Below, in pieces: positions 50,843 to 61,247 of a DNA stretch of 64,000 nt; position 1 is the stretch's first letter, and every line of letters starts with the position of its first letter. Origin of the DNA: Sycon ciliatum. Taxonomy: Eukaryota > Porifera > Calcarea > Leucosolenida > Sycettidae. The DNA lies in the NCBI RefSeq assembly GCF_964019385.1, contig NC_088643.1, forward strand, positions 81,982,881-82,046,880, given 5' to 3'. The translations under genes and the position numbers were made by a program. The notes below the pieces were generated by a model that worked only from the letters and a program-made list of their open reading frames with translations, did not search any database and was not told the origin of the DNA.

Positions 50843-51494
50843 CTATTGGCCGGAATGGCTCGGTTTCTCGGCTGGTGGGGCTCGGTTGGCTGAATGCCGA
50901 TTGAACGGTCGGCGTTGTTGTTCGTACGGGCTGAAGCGCGGCCGGCTGAAGCCTCGACCCAGGGTGTCGGAATGGGTTGAGCGGCCAAATCCGCGGCTGA
51001 ACCCATGGCGCTGCGGGAAATGCTGCCGGCTGCCACTGTGCACGGCCCCGCGACCACGAAAAGGCTGCCTGCCCATTGACCCAGAGGGCTGGTGCAATGC
51101 CTTGGATGCTTCTTGCAGTGCCGTACTCTCCTTGGCCCGTTTCGACAGCTCATCCGTGAATGCATCGCCAAATAGGCGCTTGCCAGACTGAGGCAGATCG
51201 TCTTTCACCAGCTTTGCCACGTCTGGATCGCCAGCCTCCAGCACTATGCTCCGGCGTGTCTGGGTAAGCATTGCGTTGGCATGTCCCAAGAGCACTAACG
51301 TCCGCTGGAATACGTCCAACATCTCATCCATGGGGACGAGCTTGCCTTCCAAGCGCTGCTCTATCGCACCACTCCAGGCACAGGTCAGCGGTCCCACAGC
51401 CACGTGCAGTGCAGTTTGCACTTGTGATAGTTTCTGATCAAGTGATTTTGGGTGCTTGCGCCCTGACCAGTTCGAAACTGACTCGTCCTCCCTT
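50843..51494 (-). pseudogene. DIRS-like Gag fragment
   Basis: The frame is open from the LINE junction to a stop at 50843. It has the DIRS-type Gag core (LVLLGHANAMLTQTRRS, then LFGDAFTDELSKRAKE) followed by an Arg/Gly/Phe-rich tail (RGFGRSTHSDTLGRGF) likely to bind nucleic acid. It lacks its N-terminal part because the neighbouring LINE begins there. Confidence 0.7.
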
Positions 51495-53143
51495 ATTATT
51501 ATTATTATTATTAAATTTTGAATAGGGCAGTCCCACAGGCCTAGGGCCTTTTTACAGGGTACCCTATGAAATGTTGAATAGATGAACGGAAGTTTCTGAG
51601 CAAGGAGATTGTGCGAATATCAGCAGGAAGCGCATTCCAACGATCAGAACCAAGAAAGCTAAGCGAGTATAAACCATAGCGGCGAGAAACTAAAGGAAGA
51701 CTAAGTGACAACGTGGATTGAGAGCGTGTACGGGCTGAGGTTTGTGAAGTGGCAGTGCGAGGGAGGAAGCAGGTCGAGAGTAGTGGACTGCACAACTTAT
51801 GGAGGGCTCGAAACACCAGTACAAACAGGCGAAATTGATATCTAAGGGAGATAGCAGCGAGATAGTTCCTAGCTAGAACAAGAGAAGCATCGTAGTACTT
51901 CGGGTAGCCAAAGACAATCCGAACAGCACGGTTGGAGATACACGTACGAGTAATGCAGTCCATTTTTTTTTTTTTTTTTTACTAAGTACACAACCTACTC
52001 GTCAGATTGCGAGACTTGGAGGCTGTGCGCAAATGCATTAGAGCCGTATTCAAGTTGGGCCTGAATGAAGGAACAGTAGAACACTCGTTTGGCAGCAGGT
52101 GTTAGATTGTGTTTGATTTTCCTGAACACAGCGAGTTTAGCGCCTATCTTGCGTTCCAGGAGCGTGATGTGATCTCGGTACGTAAGATGCTCATCGAACA
52201 GGAGGCCAAGGTATTTGATCGTGGCTGAAGGCGGTATGCTAGTGCTGTCAATTGACAATTGGAGATTAGCTGGGACCGCCTTGGACTTTGGGCGGAATAT
52301 GATGAACTGTGTCTTTTACGCGTTAAGTTTAAGGCCGTGGTCCCGGAGGAAGTTGCGGATTGACAGAACGTCTCTGGCCAAGTCTGCAGTGAGCTTCTGT
52401 GGATCCCTTCCGGATTTGTAGACAGAAACGTCGTCAGCAAACTGACGGACCTTGGTACTAGCAACACCCTCTGGCAGTTTGCGGACAGCAAGATTGAACA
52501 AGACAGGTCCAAGGATAGATCCTTGAGGTACACCTCTGGAGGCAGAATAACAGGCACCTCTGCTAGACTTGGTGACAACTCTCTGCTGCCGGTCAGTAAG
52601 GTATGATGCGAACCAACGCAGTGCAACCCCTCCCACACCAATCTCGAACAGTTCTTGGAGGAGCAAACTGTGGTTGACAGTGTCGAAGGCTTTGGACATG
52701 TCGAGGAAAGCCGCAGCCACATACTCGTTCTGGTCTAGACTTTGACTCCAATCATTTGCCACCAGAGCGAGAAGATCGTCGCAGGAGTGGTTTTTGCGGT
52801 ACGCAAACTGAACTGCAGGGAGGGATTCCATGTGACTGGCGCTATCCATGTATTGCGTAAGTTGCTCTAGCGCACACCTCTCGAGAAGTTTGGACATGAG
52901 AGGAAGGAGGGAGATGGGTCTGTAGTTGCGAGGGTCGGAAGCGTCCCCACGTTTGTGGACCCTTGGTGTGGAGAGCACGTCTGTGTTCGGCCGAGGATGC
53001 ACGGATTGCATTTCCCGGCGTTCGTCGTCAGGCAATACACGACGGAAGTGTGTCTCTAAATAGTCATTCACTTCAGGTGGGGCATTGTATGTATATCGTT
53101 GACCCTGGGCCCCCCTGGGGTCGAACGGGTTTGCCATGCTCAA
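51495..53143 (-). mobile_element. CR1/jockey-like LINE, 5'-truncated and broken
   Basis: The minus strand ends in a (TAA/ATA)n tail at 51496-51512, the usual LINE 3' end. The frame from 53143 to 52316 holds RT motifs NYRPISLLPLMSKLLER, AFLDMSKAFDTVNH, GVPQGSILGPVLF and FADDVSVY. After a stop (52316-52318) the RT thumb continues (IKYLGLLFDEHLTYRDHI), then a stop and a T-run (51963-51981), then the typical C-terminal region (RNFRSSIQHFIGYPVKRP). The apurinic endonuclease is missing. Motifs and tail are those of the CR1/jockey group; the clade within it is not settled. Confidence 0.85.
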
Positions 53144-54393
53144 GTTTATTTGGCATGGTCACTTGGTCACCCGGACCCGTGAGCAAACCACTGGATGAAT
53201 CATCCGTGGGGCCCACACCTTCATCCCGGCAGGTTCCTCGGAACTGCCTCAAGGGTCTGATGTCGGAAGGCGATGCCGCACGATCACGGTCATGCACTGG
53301 TTCCCGTGCTCGTGGTGGCATTGCTGAGGATGATTAATTCAGTGTCTCAGGTCGGGCGATGCCGACACTGGACTCATTGTGCTCTGCCGCCGATCCGGCA
53401 GGCGCATCATCCCGATGACTACCGATGACTATCATCAGCCATAAGCACAGTCTCCAATAATAGAACACCTTGGGGCGGCATTCAAAAAATAAAGTGCTCA
53501 GTCTCCATTATAAGCACACTGTGTACATTCATTATCTGTACCGGCGAAAAAAACCCTGAAATGTGTGTGTCTGACATGAATTTGGCATGGCAGCATGCCT
53601 CTGAAATGAGGTTGAAATAATAATGGAACAGTCTCCAATAAAGGAACGTCTCCATTTATAGCACGGGGCGGAGGTACATTGAAAAAAATAAAGGACCGTA
53701 CGTGCTTATATAATAGAGATAATACGGTAGTTCGCATGCGCTGATCCCAAACCGCGGGAATCTCCAAGTTTCAACCACCTCTGAAGCTTGGAGAGCTTGG
53801 AGAGCTTTGGAGAGCCTCCTAAAATTCGGAGAGGATATAAGAACAGCTCTCGAACTTTTCGGAGAGTCTCCAACTTTTCCGAGAGGATTTAAGAACGCAC
53901 CCTTGGTTCTAGCACTGGGCTAGCTGCCAGTAATGCCGCTGCTGCGATAGTGTTCGAAGCTGGTGTTCCAAGGAGAGAGTTGCACGTCGCGTTCAGTCTT
54001 TCGTGAGAAATAACACGACAAAATAAGAATAAGTCGAGCCTGTTGTGGAATCTGAGATTGGCGAGTCTTGAAGAACCAGAGCGCGACTCTGGGCAGAATG
54101 AGGCTGAAGGATGCAAGGGGAAAGTCGTGCTTATGCCCGAGGATGTCATGGTAGGACGAAGGTATGTGTCACACATTTTTTATTTGCTGATTTCCGCCTG
54201 GCATGGTCACCTCGACGTTCGTGATAGATGCTCACCCACCACTGATCGTCGAGGTGTCCTTGTCAGCCACGTAAACTATTCCTTCTTGGACATCGATGAT
54301 TGAATTCCCTGGGTGTGTTCGGATCGTGGAGTTGAGAGTACTAGATGAAAGGTTGTATCGTGTCATTGCCTTCATGTGTTCATTATCCATCTA
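53144..54393. other. No host gene seen; uncertain repeat remnants
   Basis: A minus-strand frame at 53321-53073 (DEGVGPTDDSSSGLLTG) could be the missing N-terminal Gag part of the DIRS-like element or the LINE linker; neither is proven. At 53440-53740, CAGTCTCCAATAA and TCTCCATTATAAGCAC motifs recur in both orientations and look like an old MITE. Confidence 0.35.
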
Positions 54394-54652
54394 CCGTATT
54401 TTCCGGGGTATAAGCCGCACCGGGGTATAAGCCGCACCCCCCTTTTTGAGGCAAAATATTGACTAAAAGTTGGTATTCGGAGTATAAGCCGCACCCACAA
54501 ACCAAGATTTTTCACACTCATTGACAAATGGCCTTTCTACAAATTTATTATGGTTATGGAGCTAAATATGAAGTGTTAGTGCATCACAGGTTGCTGCAGA
54601 GATGTTGGTGTATTGCTGTGTTGACTACAGATCACCCCATGTCATCTGCACT
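54394..54652. mobile_element. Half of a CCGTATTTTCCGGGG MITE, reverse copy of 33922-34214
   Basis: TACCGTATTTTCCGGGGTAT opens the element. The rest matches, in reverse complement, the right half of the MITE at 33716-34214, including GTGTTGACTACAGATCA and ATGTCATCTGCA. It stops abruptly at the ATT-repeat tail of a retroelement at 54653. Confidence 0.8.
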
Positions 54653-55385
54653 ATTATTATTATTATTATTATTTAAAAATTCGACGAGGAGACAATAATT
54701 TTAATATGGCAATAAGTAGGACGAGCTGAAGCGACATGTGGACTACTATATTAACAATGTAAGCGATGGAGACGATGCAAGAAACAACCTAAAGGGTAAG
54801 GAATAATACATGTAAGAAGAAAAAGGGCAATGGAAAAAAAAGATGATTCGAACAAGTTTTCGTACAACACTCTTCAGGAATCACCGTTGTACTAAAGAAC
54901 AAAAATGAGAACAAAGGAAATAATTATAGCAATCAAGGTAGGGTGACACGATACAATGACAGCACTGGAATATCGAGGTGCGATTTCTCACAAAAGTGTG
55001 CAGAAAACAAGGGTATACAAGTAAGAACTAAGCGTGACAAGTGTGTATCAGCAACAAAAACAAAAAAGTGAGAACGAATGATAATAATAACAATAATAAA
55101 CAAGAAGGTGACAAAACACATTTAGGCACAAGTGGCAACAACGTTGCCACACTACAAAACAGAACATTATTTGAACAATTTTAGGGTAATAACACTATCT
55201 TTCTGGACACACAAATTCGGCTTATGAATGCGCTGACAAACAGCTTCCAAAACTTGTAACTGCAAAAGATAACCGTGACGAGCACGGCACATAACAGAAA
55301 AACAGGAATCAGAATAAGTACGACAACAGTCAGTACTAGAAACCAAATGATTGTATACTGAAGACTTGTTATTACGAGACGGACG
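54653..55385 (-). mobile_element. 3' end of a retroelement with ATT-repeat tail
   Basis: On the minus strand the sequence ends in an (AAT)n tail at about 54653-54673. The coding end, 55385-55167, reads SSVYNHLVSS...CCRTYSD, FSVMCRARHGYLLQLQVLEA and KPNLCVQKDSVITLKLF before the stop. This pattern resembles the extreme C-terminus of retroelement proteins (GIY-YIG/LINE type) as I recall them. RT domains are absent, so it is strongly 5'-truncated. The assignment rests on motif resemblance only. Confidence 0.5.
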
Positions 55386-56109
55386 CACACAATCTCGACT
55401 CACGCGCACACCCTCACACTCACTCTCACCCCCGCTCAGCTCACCTTCTCCCTCACTGTCCGAATCAGAACCTGCTCCGTCATCCACCGCGGCTTGACTC
55501 TCCTCCTCACTTGCATCGTCCTGCGTCTCACCTTCACCACCCACGCCAACCGTGAATGCCGTTGCCTTCACGTCAGTCGTCGTCCTTTCCGATTGTTTCC
55601 TTTGTATTTTTACCGTGAATTCATAGGTCCGGTTGTAATCTGCTGTAGATCTCCGTGGTCTGTCATTTGCTGCTTTGTTTTGTGGATTAGTTGTTGTTGT
55701 TGTTGGATGTGAACCTGGTGTTGTTGTTGGATGCGAAGCTGGTGTTGTTGTTGCAGCCATGGTTGTTGGTCTTTCTGTTGAATCCAGCTCTGGTTCCGGT
55801 GGGACAAATCGACCGCCGCGGGTGCTCTCCACCAACACAGACCTCGAAGGAGGAGGGTCAGGGGGAGGCAGAGGTGCTGTCACCACTCGAGGCACAGCTC
55901 CATGCAAAGCACCCAGAGGCACAGACTTAGGCACACCCGAGGGCTGCACCAATGGCGGTTCCGCACGCACCTCCAAAGAGCTGCCAAGCTCAAGCCCGTC
56001 CAACACAGATGTCAGAGGGGGAGCGGCAGACAGCGGCAGGGAACTATCCTGCCGTCTAGGTGATGGGTTTTTCCTAGGCCTCCCGCGTTTGGGCCTCTCA
56101 GATTGCGCA
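55167..56109 (-). CDS. AT-hook protein exon that reads into retroelement sequence
   Basis: A frame of more than 310 codons follows an acceptor (TCCTTCCACCCAG) at 56110. Near its start, ERPKRGRPRKNPSP is a canonical AT-hook (KRGRP core) that binds the minor groove of AT-rich DNA. Next come a Pro-rich stretch (APLPPPDPPP), a Thr-rich repeat (SHPTTTPGSHPTTTTTNP), then RSTADYNRTYEFTVKIQRKQ, and a Glu/Asp/Ser block (EEESQAAVDDGAGSDSDSE). The last roughly 70 residues look like a retroelement C-terminus. It is probably the last exon of a chromatin-type host gene whose 3' end was replaced by an insertion. Upstream exons (above 56109) were not found. It could also be wholly part of a retroelement. Confidence 0.5.
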
Positions 56110-56149
56110 CTGGGTGGAAGGATGATAGTAATAATTATAATTATCGCTT

Positions 56150-57783
56150 ATTGTGATACTGAAAATGCTCAAAATCAAACACCAGCGCATAGCCATAGGC
56201 GATACTGACTGTACTACCGGTATTCCAAAAGGTAGATCTACCCGACTCCCTCGCCTGCCATTTACAGTGCACTAGTGGTCACCCCACCCGGGGATTTTGG
56301 ATCATTGTCTACTGATGAGGTTTATCTTGTAACCAATGCCGTACTAACGAGGGTAGTAGACCTGTTGTACTCTCAAAAATTGATTTAGTGCAATTATGGT
56401 TACTTCATCCACAAGAAATCATGACCGCATGATACTTATACTGCACTATAAATTGAATTGGTTATTGCATGTGCATGACTGTTCAGTTACTGCACCACTT
56501 TCGACAAGAGTACATACAACAAATGTAGTAATGCATATCCTGGTTATGTAACTGTTGCTTTAGCTTGCATTCATTTGGTATTACTATCTGATGACCCCTG
56601 ATCAGCACTATGGTATACATGATGACATAGTGTTAGGAGAAAAGGAAGGACTTAGACCAGGGGTACAGCAAAACAAACTTGTGACGCTTTGCAGGCAGCC
56701 ATGAAATATGACCATTTGTATGAAAGAAAAGAAGGTGCAGTTGACGGCCATTTCATCTCTCCGCACTACATTGTATTTTCTAAAAGAGTCTAGCTACTCT
56801 TGCAGGAAGGGGCCAGGACCATTGTTATGGCCAACATTGTGTCAAGTTATTCAATGATAGCTGTACATGTACCACCGCTGTAGACTTCTATGCGTGGTCT
56901 AGAATAGTGAAGGGACATCCCAATCAGGGAGTCATCAGATCTGACAGCTCCCTCACCCCCTGATTCCAATCAGGCCTTGTGCAATCATACCTTGCACAGC
57001 CATGTTTCGCACACAAAGTTAGACTGCAAGAGCCACATCTACAGATACTGTTCACATCACGTGATATGTTGTGATAGAGGCAGTGCATGTAAGAGAGCAA
57101 TGCAGCAGGACACAAACAAGACACAGGAATTTAATTGACTGTAAAGTAATGCAATAAAGTCAACAATCACCGTAAATAACATGAAACACAAAACTAGTCG
57201 TGAGCAACGTCTACTGCACTCGATATGTACATTTTACTATTTACCTACTTGGAACGTTACAATGTAAAGAAGAAAACGCTCTGGTCAAATAGGAGCAATG
57301 AAGGGGCATGGGAAGGTAACATGGTGCGAGAAAACGGGGGTTGAGCATGCAGTGAGCAGTGGCGCAGCAGGTGAAAAAAATGTAGTTCACCTCACCTATT
57401 TCCAACATGCTCGCAGCACACAACTAAGGGAAAAGTGTTTCATAAATTTTAAAATAAATAAATAATTATCACTGGCGGGCCGTTACACCCAGTTCAGAAT
57501 GCACTGTCATAGTTCTTTATATTATGTTTGCCTAGTCAAGCATCATATCAGATACCTGTATTGTAGGTATCAACACAGCTGTGTTGTGTCTGTGCCCTGT
57601 CTCACCAGTGTGCCTCCAGTATGCCATAGATGGCAAAAGTAGATGGCTAGAGACATCATTAGGAATTCCTGAGTAAACCTGTCAAAAGATACACAGCCTG
57701 AGATAAATGTGTAGAGCCAGAGAGAAAGTACAAGAACAAGATAGACACAGCTGTTAACAAGTGCAGAGGCTCCTAAACACCAC
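56150..57783. other. No supported gene
   Basis: Other exons of the AT-hook gene may lie here. A donor GAAATAG|GTGAGG on the minus strand near 57398 is good, but the frame before it (MCAASMLEI) is too short to judge. Confidence 0.35.
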
Positions 57784-57876
57784 TACAGTCGACCTACCCT
57801 TATAACGATAATCTCTATAACGATATTACCCTTCTAACGATATTTTTCTGCCAAACCAAATCACTCCATTGACTTG

Positions 57877-58475
57877 TGTATCTCTTAATTTGCTAAATCC
57901 TATATATAGGATTTTGGTCATATTTTTCAACTGGGTGTGGCATGAGAATAGCAAAAAGTATGTGACCAATTCTTCCTTGCTAGGTCTTAGTAGATATCGA
58001 GAGTTGAATGAGATAATTTTTCAAACACTAACATCTCAGGCTCATCTCCTTGCTCAATATTACTAAGGCCTGTGCCCTATTTTTCGAATCCTATATATAG
58101 GATTTGAGATTTTATTGGACCTTGTTTTATTGGACCTGGTAGTTTCATGACGGCATGTGCGATATGTCATCATGGAACCACCCCGTGCCACACCTGCAAT
58201 GTTCTTCTGCACATTCACTGCTTCAGTCCTTTCCATGAAAGCAGCTGAACAATTATGCTCAAATTTCCAATTATTGCTGAAAATGGGTATTCATCAGAAA
58301 TATTATCACCCTATGAATCTAAAATGTAAACATTCATGCCTCAAACATATTTACAACTTCCATGAAAACCATTATGCCGTTATTATTGGTCGTGATGACC
58401 AATAACAACGGCATAAAAGGCACACATTTTCAAATCCTATATATAGGATTTTTGGCCAGCAAATTAAGAGATACA
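57877..58475. mobile_element. Inner foldback with palindromic AAATCCTATATATAGGATTT motifs
   Basis: TGTATCTCTTAATTTGCT at the left pairs with AGCAAATTAAGAGATACA at the right. Close to each end and once in the middle (about 58089) lies TCCTATATATAGGATTT, a near-perfect palindrome. A separate strong hairpin (TTATGCCGTTATTATTGG and complement) occupies 58373-58415. Confidence 0.7.
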
Positions 58476-58754
58476 ATGCCCTACCTCTATAACAATATTG
58501 CTATAACGATATTACCCCTATGACGATATAAAATGGGCTGACCAATCAACATTTTCCATTTTATAACAATATCTAGCAGGGAATATGTAGAGCCCACTAT
58601 CCAGGTAGGGCAAGCTTCACTTGATAAGTCGCTGGGACATGACGAAATGCAATGGGTGCACCAGTGCCGGCAGTGGGCACCTTGCTGTGTACATGTTCGT
58701 CAGTTTTTATGCTATGAAGAGTGTAAAAAATGAACAAAATCCATGAATTATGAC

Positions 58755-59881
58755 TAGGGCTGAAACGATTATACCGAATAATCGAGTACTCGTTTGATAA
58801 CTTTAACGATCGAGCAATCGTTTAGATTACCGATTACGATTATTTTGTGTTTTTTTAAATTTTTAATTTCTTATACGCGCAGTGCATGCAGCGCAGAGTA
58901 TATACCCCCGTTAGTACACAGTACTACACACTGCACGCGTGACTCGCCTTGTAACATGCTGTCAAAATCGAAAAACAGTCCTATAAGTAGAAAGGAAAAG
59001 GAAATATAGATACGAGTTGAGAGTAACTCTCCATCACTGTAACCAGATACTACATACAGTCAGAAAGTGCAACAACTAGGCACAAAACTGACAGAGTACT
59101 GAGACATTCGACGTCCTGACACTGTCCATCACTATGTCATGCATGAGGAGTACTGTAGGAGTTTGGCTTTCGGCTTGTACAATTCGTTTTCGCAAAGCTT
59201 CCCCTTGTTTACTTATCTTTGATATTTATGACCCACCCAAGTTGGGTGGTGTGCTGCTTTGCTGCTTCGAATTGTAGTTAGACCGCTTTGTCAAACATCC
59301 TACTGGTCTCGTCATAGTCCAGTAACAATCGACATTCTTTGTTCCGTTGGGACTGTAGCTTGTGCTCATTTTCGTTGCGCTTGCCTTCCCCTCTTTGGTC
59401 TTTCCATAACCTTGAACCTTCCAAGTTGGAAGGCTGTCGGTTAGCGCTACGGAGACGTGTTGAAGCTAGGTGTCAGGACGTCGAATGTCTCAGTACTCTG
59501 TCAGTTTTGTGCCTAGTTGTTGCACTTTCTGACTGTATATATAGTATCTGGTTACAGTGATGGAGAGTTACTCTCAACTCGTATCTATATTTCCTTTTCC
59601 TTTCTACATTTATTATTGGCTCAACATCCGAGTTTCAAAGTCCTACAAGTGTAGTACAATCATCATCATGTACATGTATGTCATGTACAACGAAGCTGGA
59701 GCATGAAGCTCGAAGGTCAAGGTCGCGTCCGGTCTACATACTAGTACATAACACTTTTTTTGTGCAAAATTTTGTACATATTTCCACTTTTGGCCATTCC
59801 ACGTACATATTCCAGGTACGGCCTCTTAAAGATTATAATCGAATAATCGATCGGGCTAAATGGATGATCGTTTCAGCCCTA
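58755..59881. mobile_element. hAT-like non-autonomous element with perfect 8-bp target duplication
   Basis: TAGGGCTGAAACGATTATA at the left pairs with CGTTTCAGCCCTA at the right. ATTATGAC (58747-58754) is repeated directly after it (59882-59889) as an 8-bp target duplication, the mark of hAT transposition. Inside is a large inverted repeat (58986-59123 against 59470-59607). No transposase frame is present. Confidence 0.88.
58986..59607. repeat. Inverted pair of a dispersed 138-bp sequence
   Basis: 58986-59123 (AGTAGAAAGGAAAAGGAAAT onward) is the reverse complement of 59470-59607 with few differences. Both contain CAGTCAGAAAGTGCAACAAC or its complement. Much of the same sequence occurs again at 63213-63390. 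Confidence 0.85.
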
Positions 59882-60653
59882 ATTATGACGTATGTGTATG
59901 AAATGAGCCAGTTACCCCTATAACAATATTAGGCCATCATTTTTTATATGTATGTTTCGCGTCAGTTCAACTTCCAGAATCATATGCGAGAGGTGGAAAA
60001 AAATAAAAAGTTGCAAAATAATAAAAAAGGCTCATCAGAGGTGTATAGAACTGTACACAGCACAATAGCTCGTGCGTGGTGTACATCTGAAAGAAAAATC
60101 GAACATCGAAGCACAAAATCTGCATCACTTTGTACAGAGGAGGTGCCCTTGCTTCTCTGGATTATTGTACTCAGCCTTCAGCAGCGGCGCAAAGAGCTCC
60201 GGAACGATGCATCCTCTCAGCTTGAGGCGATCGATGCGGTCTGTTGTAATATTAATGTTGTAAGCTCATAGAATACTGCTCGCAGATGCCGAACAAACGA
60301 TTTAACAACGCTGGCCGGCCTCGAGGCCATTTCTGAATCCCAGCTTCGCCGTATGCAACCAGTCCACACTGATGACTCGCACGATCGTACACTAACTGTG
60401 CATGGTTGATTTTTTTATTTTTTCCGAAAAAAATCAAAACGTTTGCGTGCGGACGACGCGAAACATAGATATAAAAAATGATGGCCTTACCCGTATAACA
60501 ATATTTCTTGGTGTGACGCTAATATCGTTATAAGGGTAGGTCGACTGTACCAGCCACCGCAGTCTCAGGTGCTGCATTTTTCAAACGACTTGTGCCCAAC
60601 TTTACAATTTTACCCTTGGGTCTCACCAGATAAAGAAAGAAAGAAAGCAAGAA

Positions 60654-60754
<101 letters not shown>

Positions 60755-60897
60755 CAGGCAGGGGTTATCATTATAGAGCAAGAATGGGGAATGGAGCCAA
60801 ACAGCATTGACTGAACATGCTAGTAAAGCAGCAGCAGGAGCAGCAAACGGAAGCTGACAATCTCATGTACATGACATTGTATCAAATATTTGAAGTA

Positions 60898-61247
60898 CAG
60901 GTGGAACCCTGATAATTCGAACAATGGTGCTTGACCGATTTCTATCAATACGATATCCACATAACAATTTCTGATAATTCGAACTTCGAACTGGGTATGT
61001 CCGGTTAAAGTTAGCAAAGTATAATTAGAAGTTCACTTTATTTCCTGCAAATCAGTTTGGTTTGCATGCACAGGGAGTTCAGTGTCCACTAAATCTGTGT
61101 CTAAGGTGTGTAGTGCAACTCTGCATGTCAATACTAGCATTTTGACGTACATTATGCGTTGTGGGTGTATGTTTGGATAATTAGAATGTCAGGATAATTA
61201 GAAGTTTTCCCCCGGCATTTTGGGGTTTGAATTATCAGGATTCCACC
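60898..61247. mobile_element. 350-bp foldback with CAGGTGGAACCCTGATAATT end
   Basis: CAGGTGGAACCCTGATAATT (preceded by TA) pairs with GAATTATCAGGATTCCACC at the right. ATAATTCGAA and ATAATTAGAA motifs recur between. The right end lacks the last bases and the TA, so it may be truncated. Confidence 0.65.

Larger units (their letters stand above)
47901..51494 (-). mobile_element. Decayed DIRS-like tyrosine-recombinase retrotransposon
   Basis: Read on the minus strand, the order is a Gag-like frame, then RT/RNase H, then a tyrosine recombinase. That order, with recombinase in place of integrase, defines DIRS-type elements. It has at least three in-frame stops (50640-50642, 50184-50186, 48523-48525) and a frame change near 48066, so it is dead. 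Its 5' (right) end is cut by the LINE tail at about 51495. No terminal or split repeats could be recognised. Confidence 0.85.
57786..60547. mobile_element. TA-flanked element (CAGTCGACCTACCCTTATAA ends) with nested insertions
   Basis: CAGTCGACCTACCCTTATAA at the left matches its reverse complement at the right exactly, and TA lies outside both ends. Subterminal AACGATATTAC and AACAATATT repeats are found near both ends and at 58490-58560. The ends fit Tc1/mariner-pogo elements. Two other inverted-repeat elements lie inside (57877-58475 and 58755-59881). No transposase is visible. Confidence 0.75.

Noticed and set aside
50184..51171. Minus-strand frame of 599 codons from 51171 to 49372 in another register
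   Set aside because: Its Ser/His/Arg-rich composition and lack of motifs mark it as a shadow of the DIRS Gag and RT frames.
56924..57423. Cys-rich minus-strand frames
   Set aside because: They are short, without domain match or paired splice sites.
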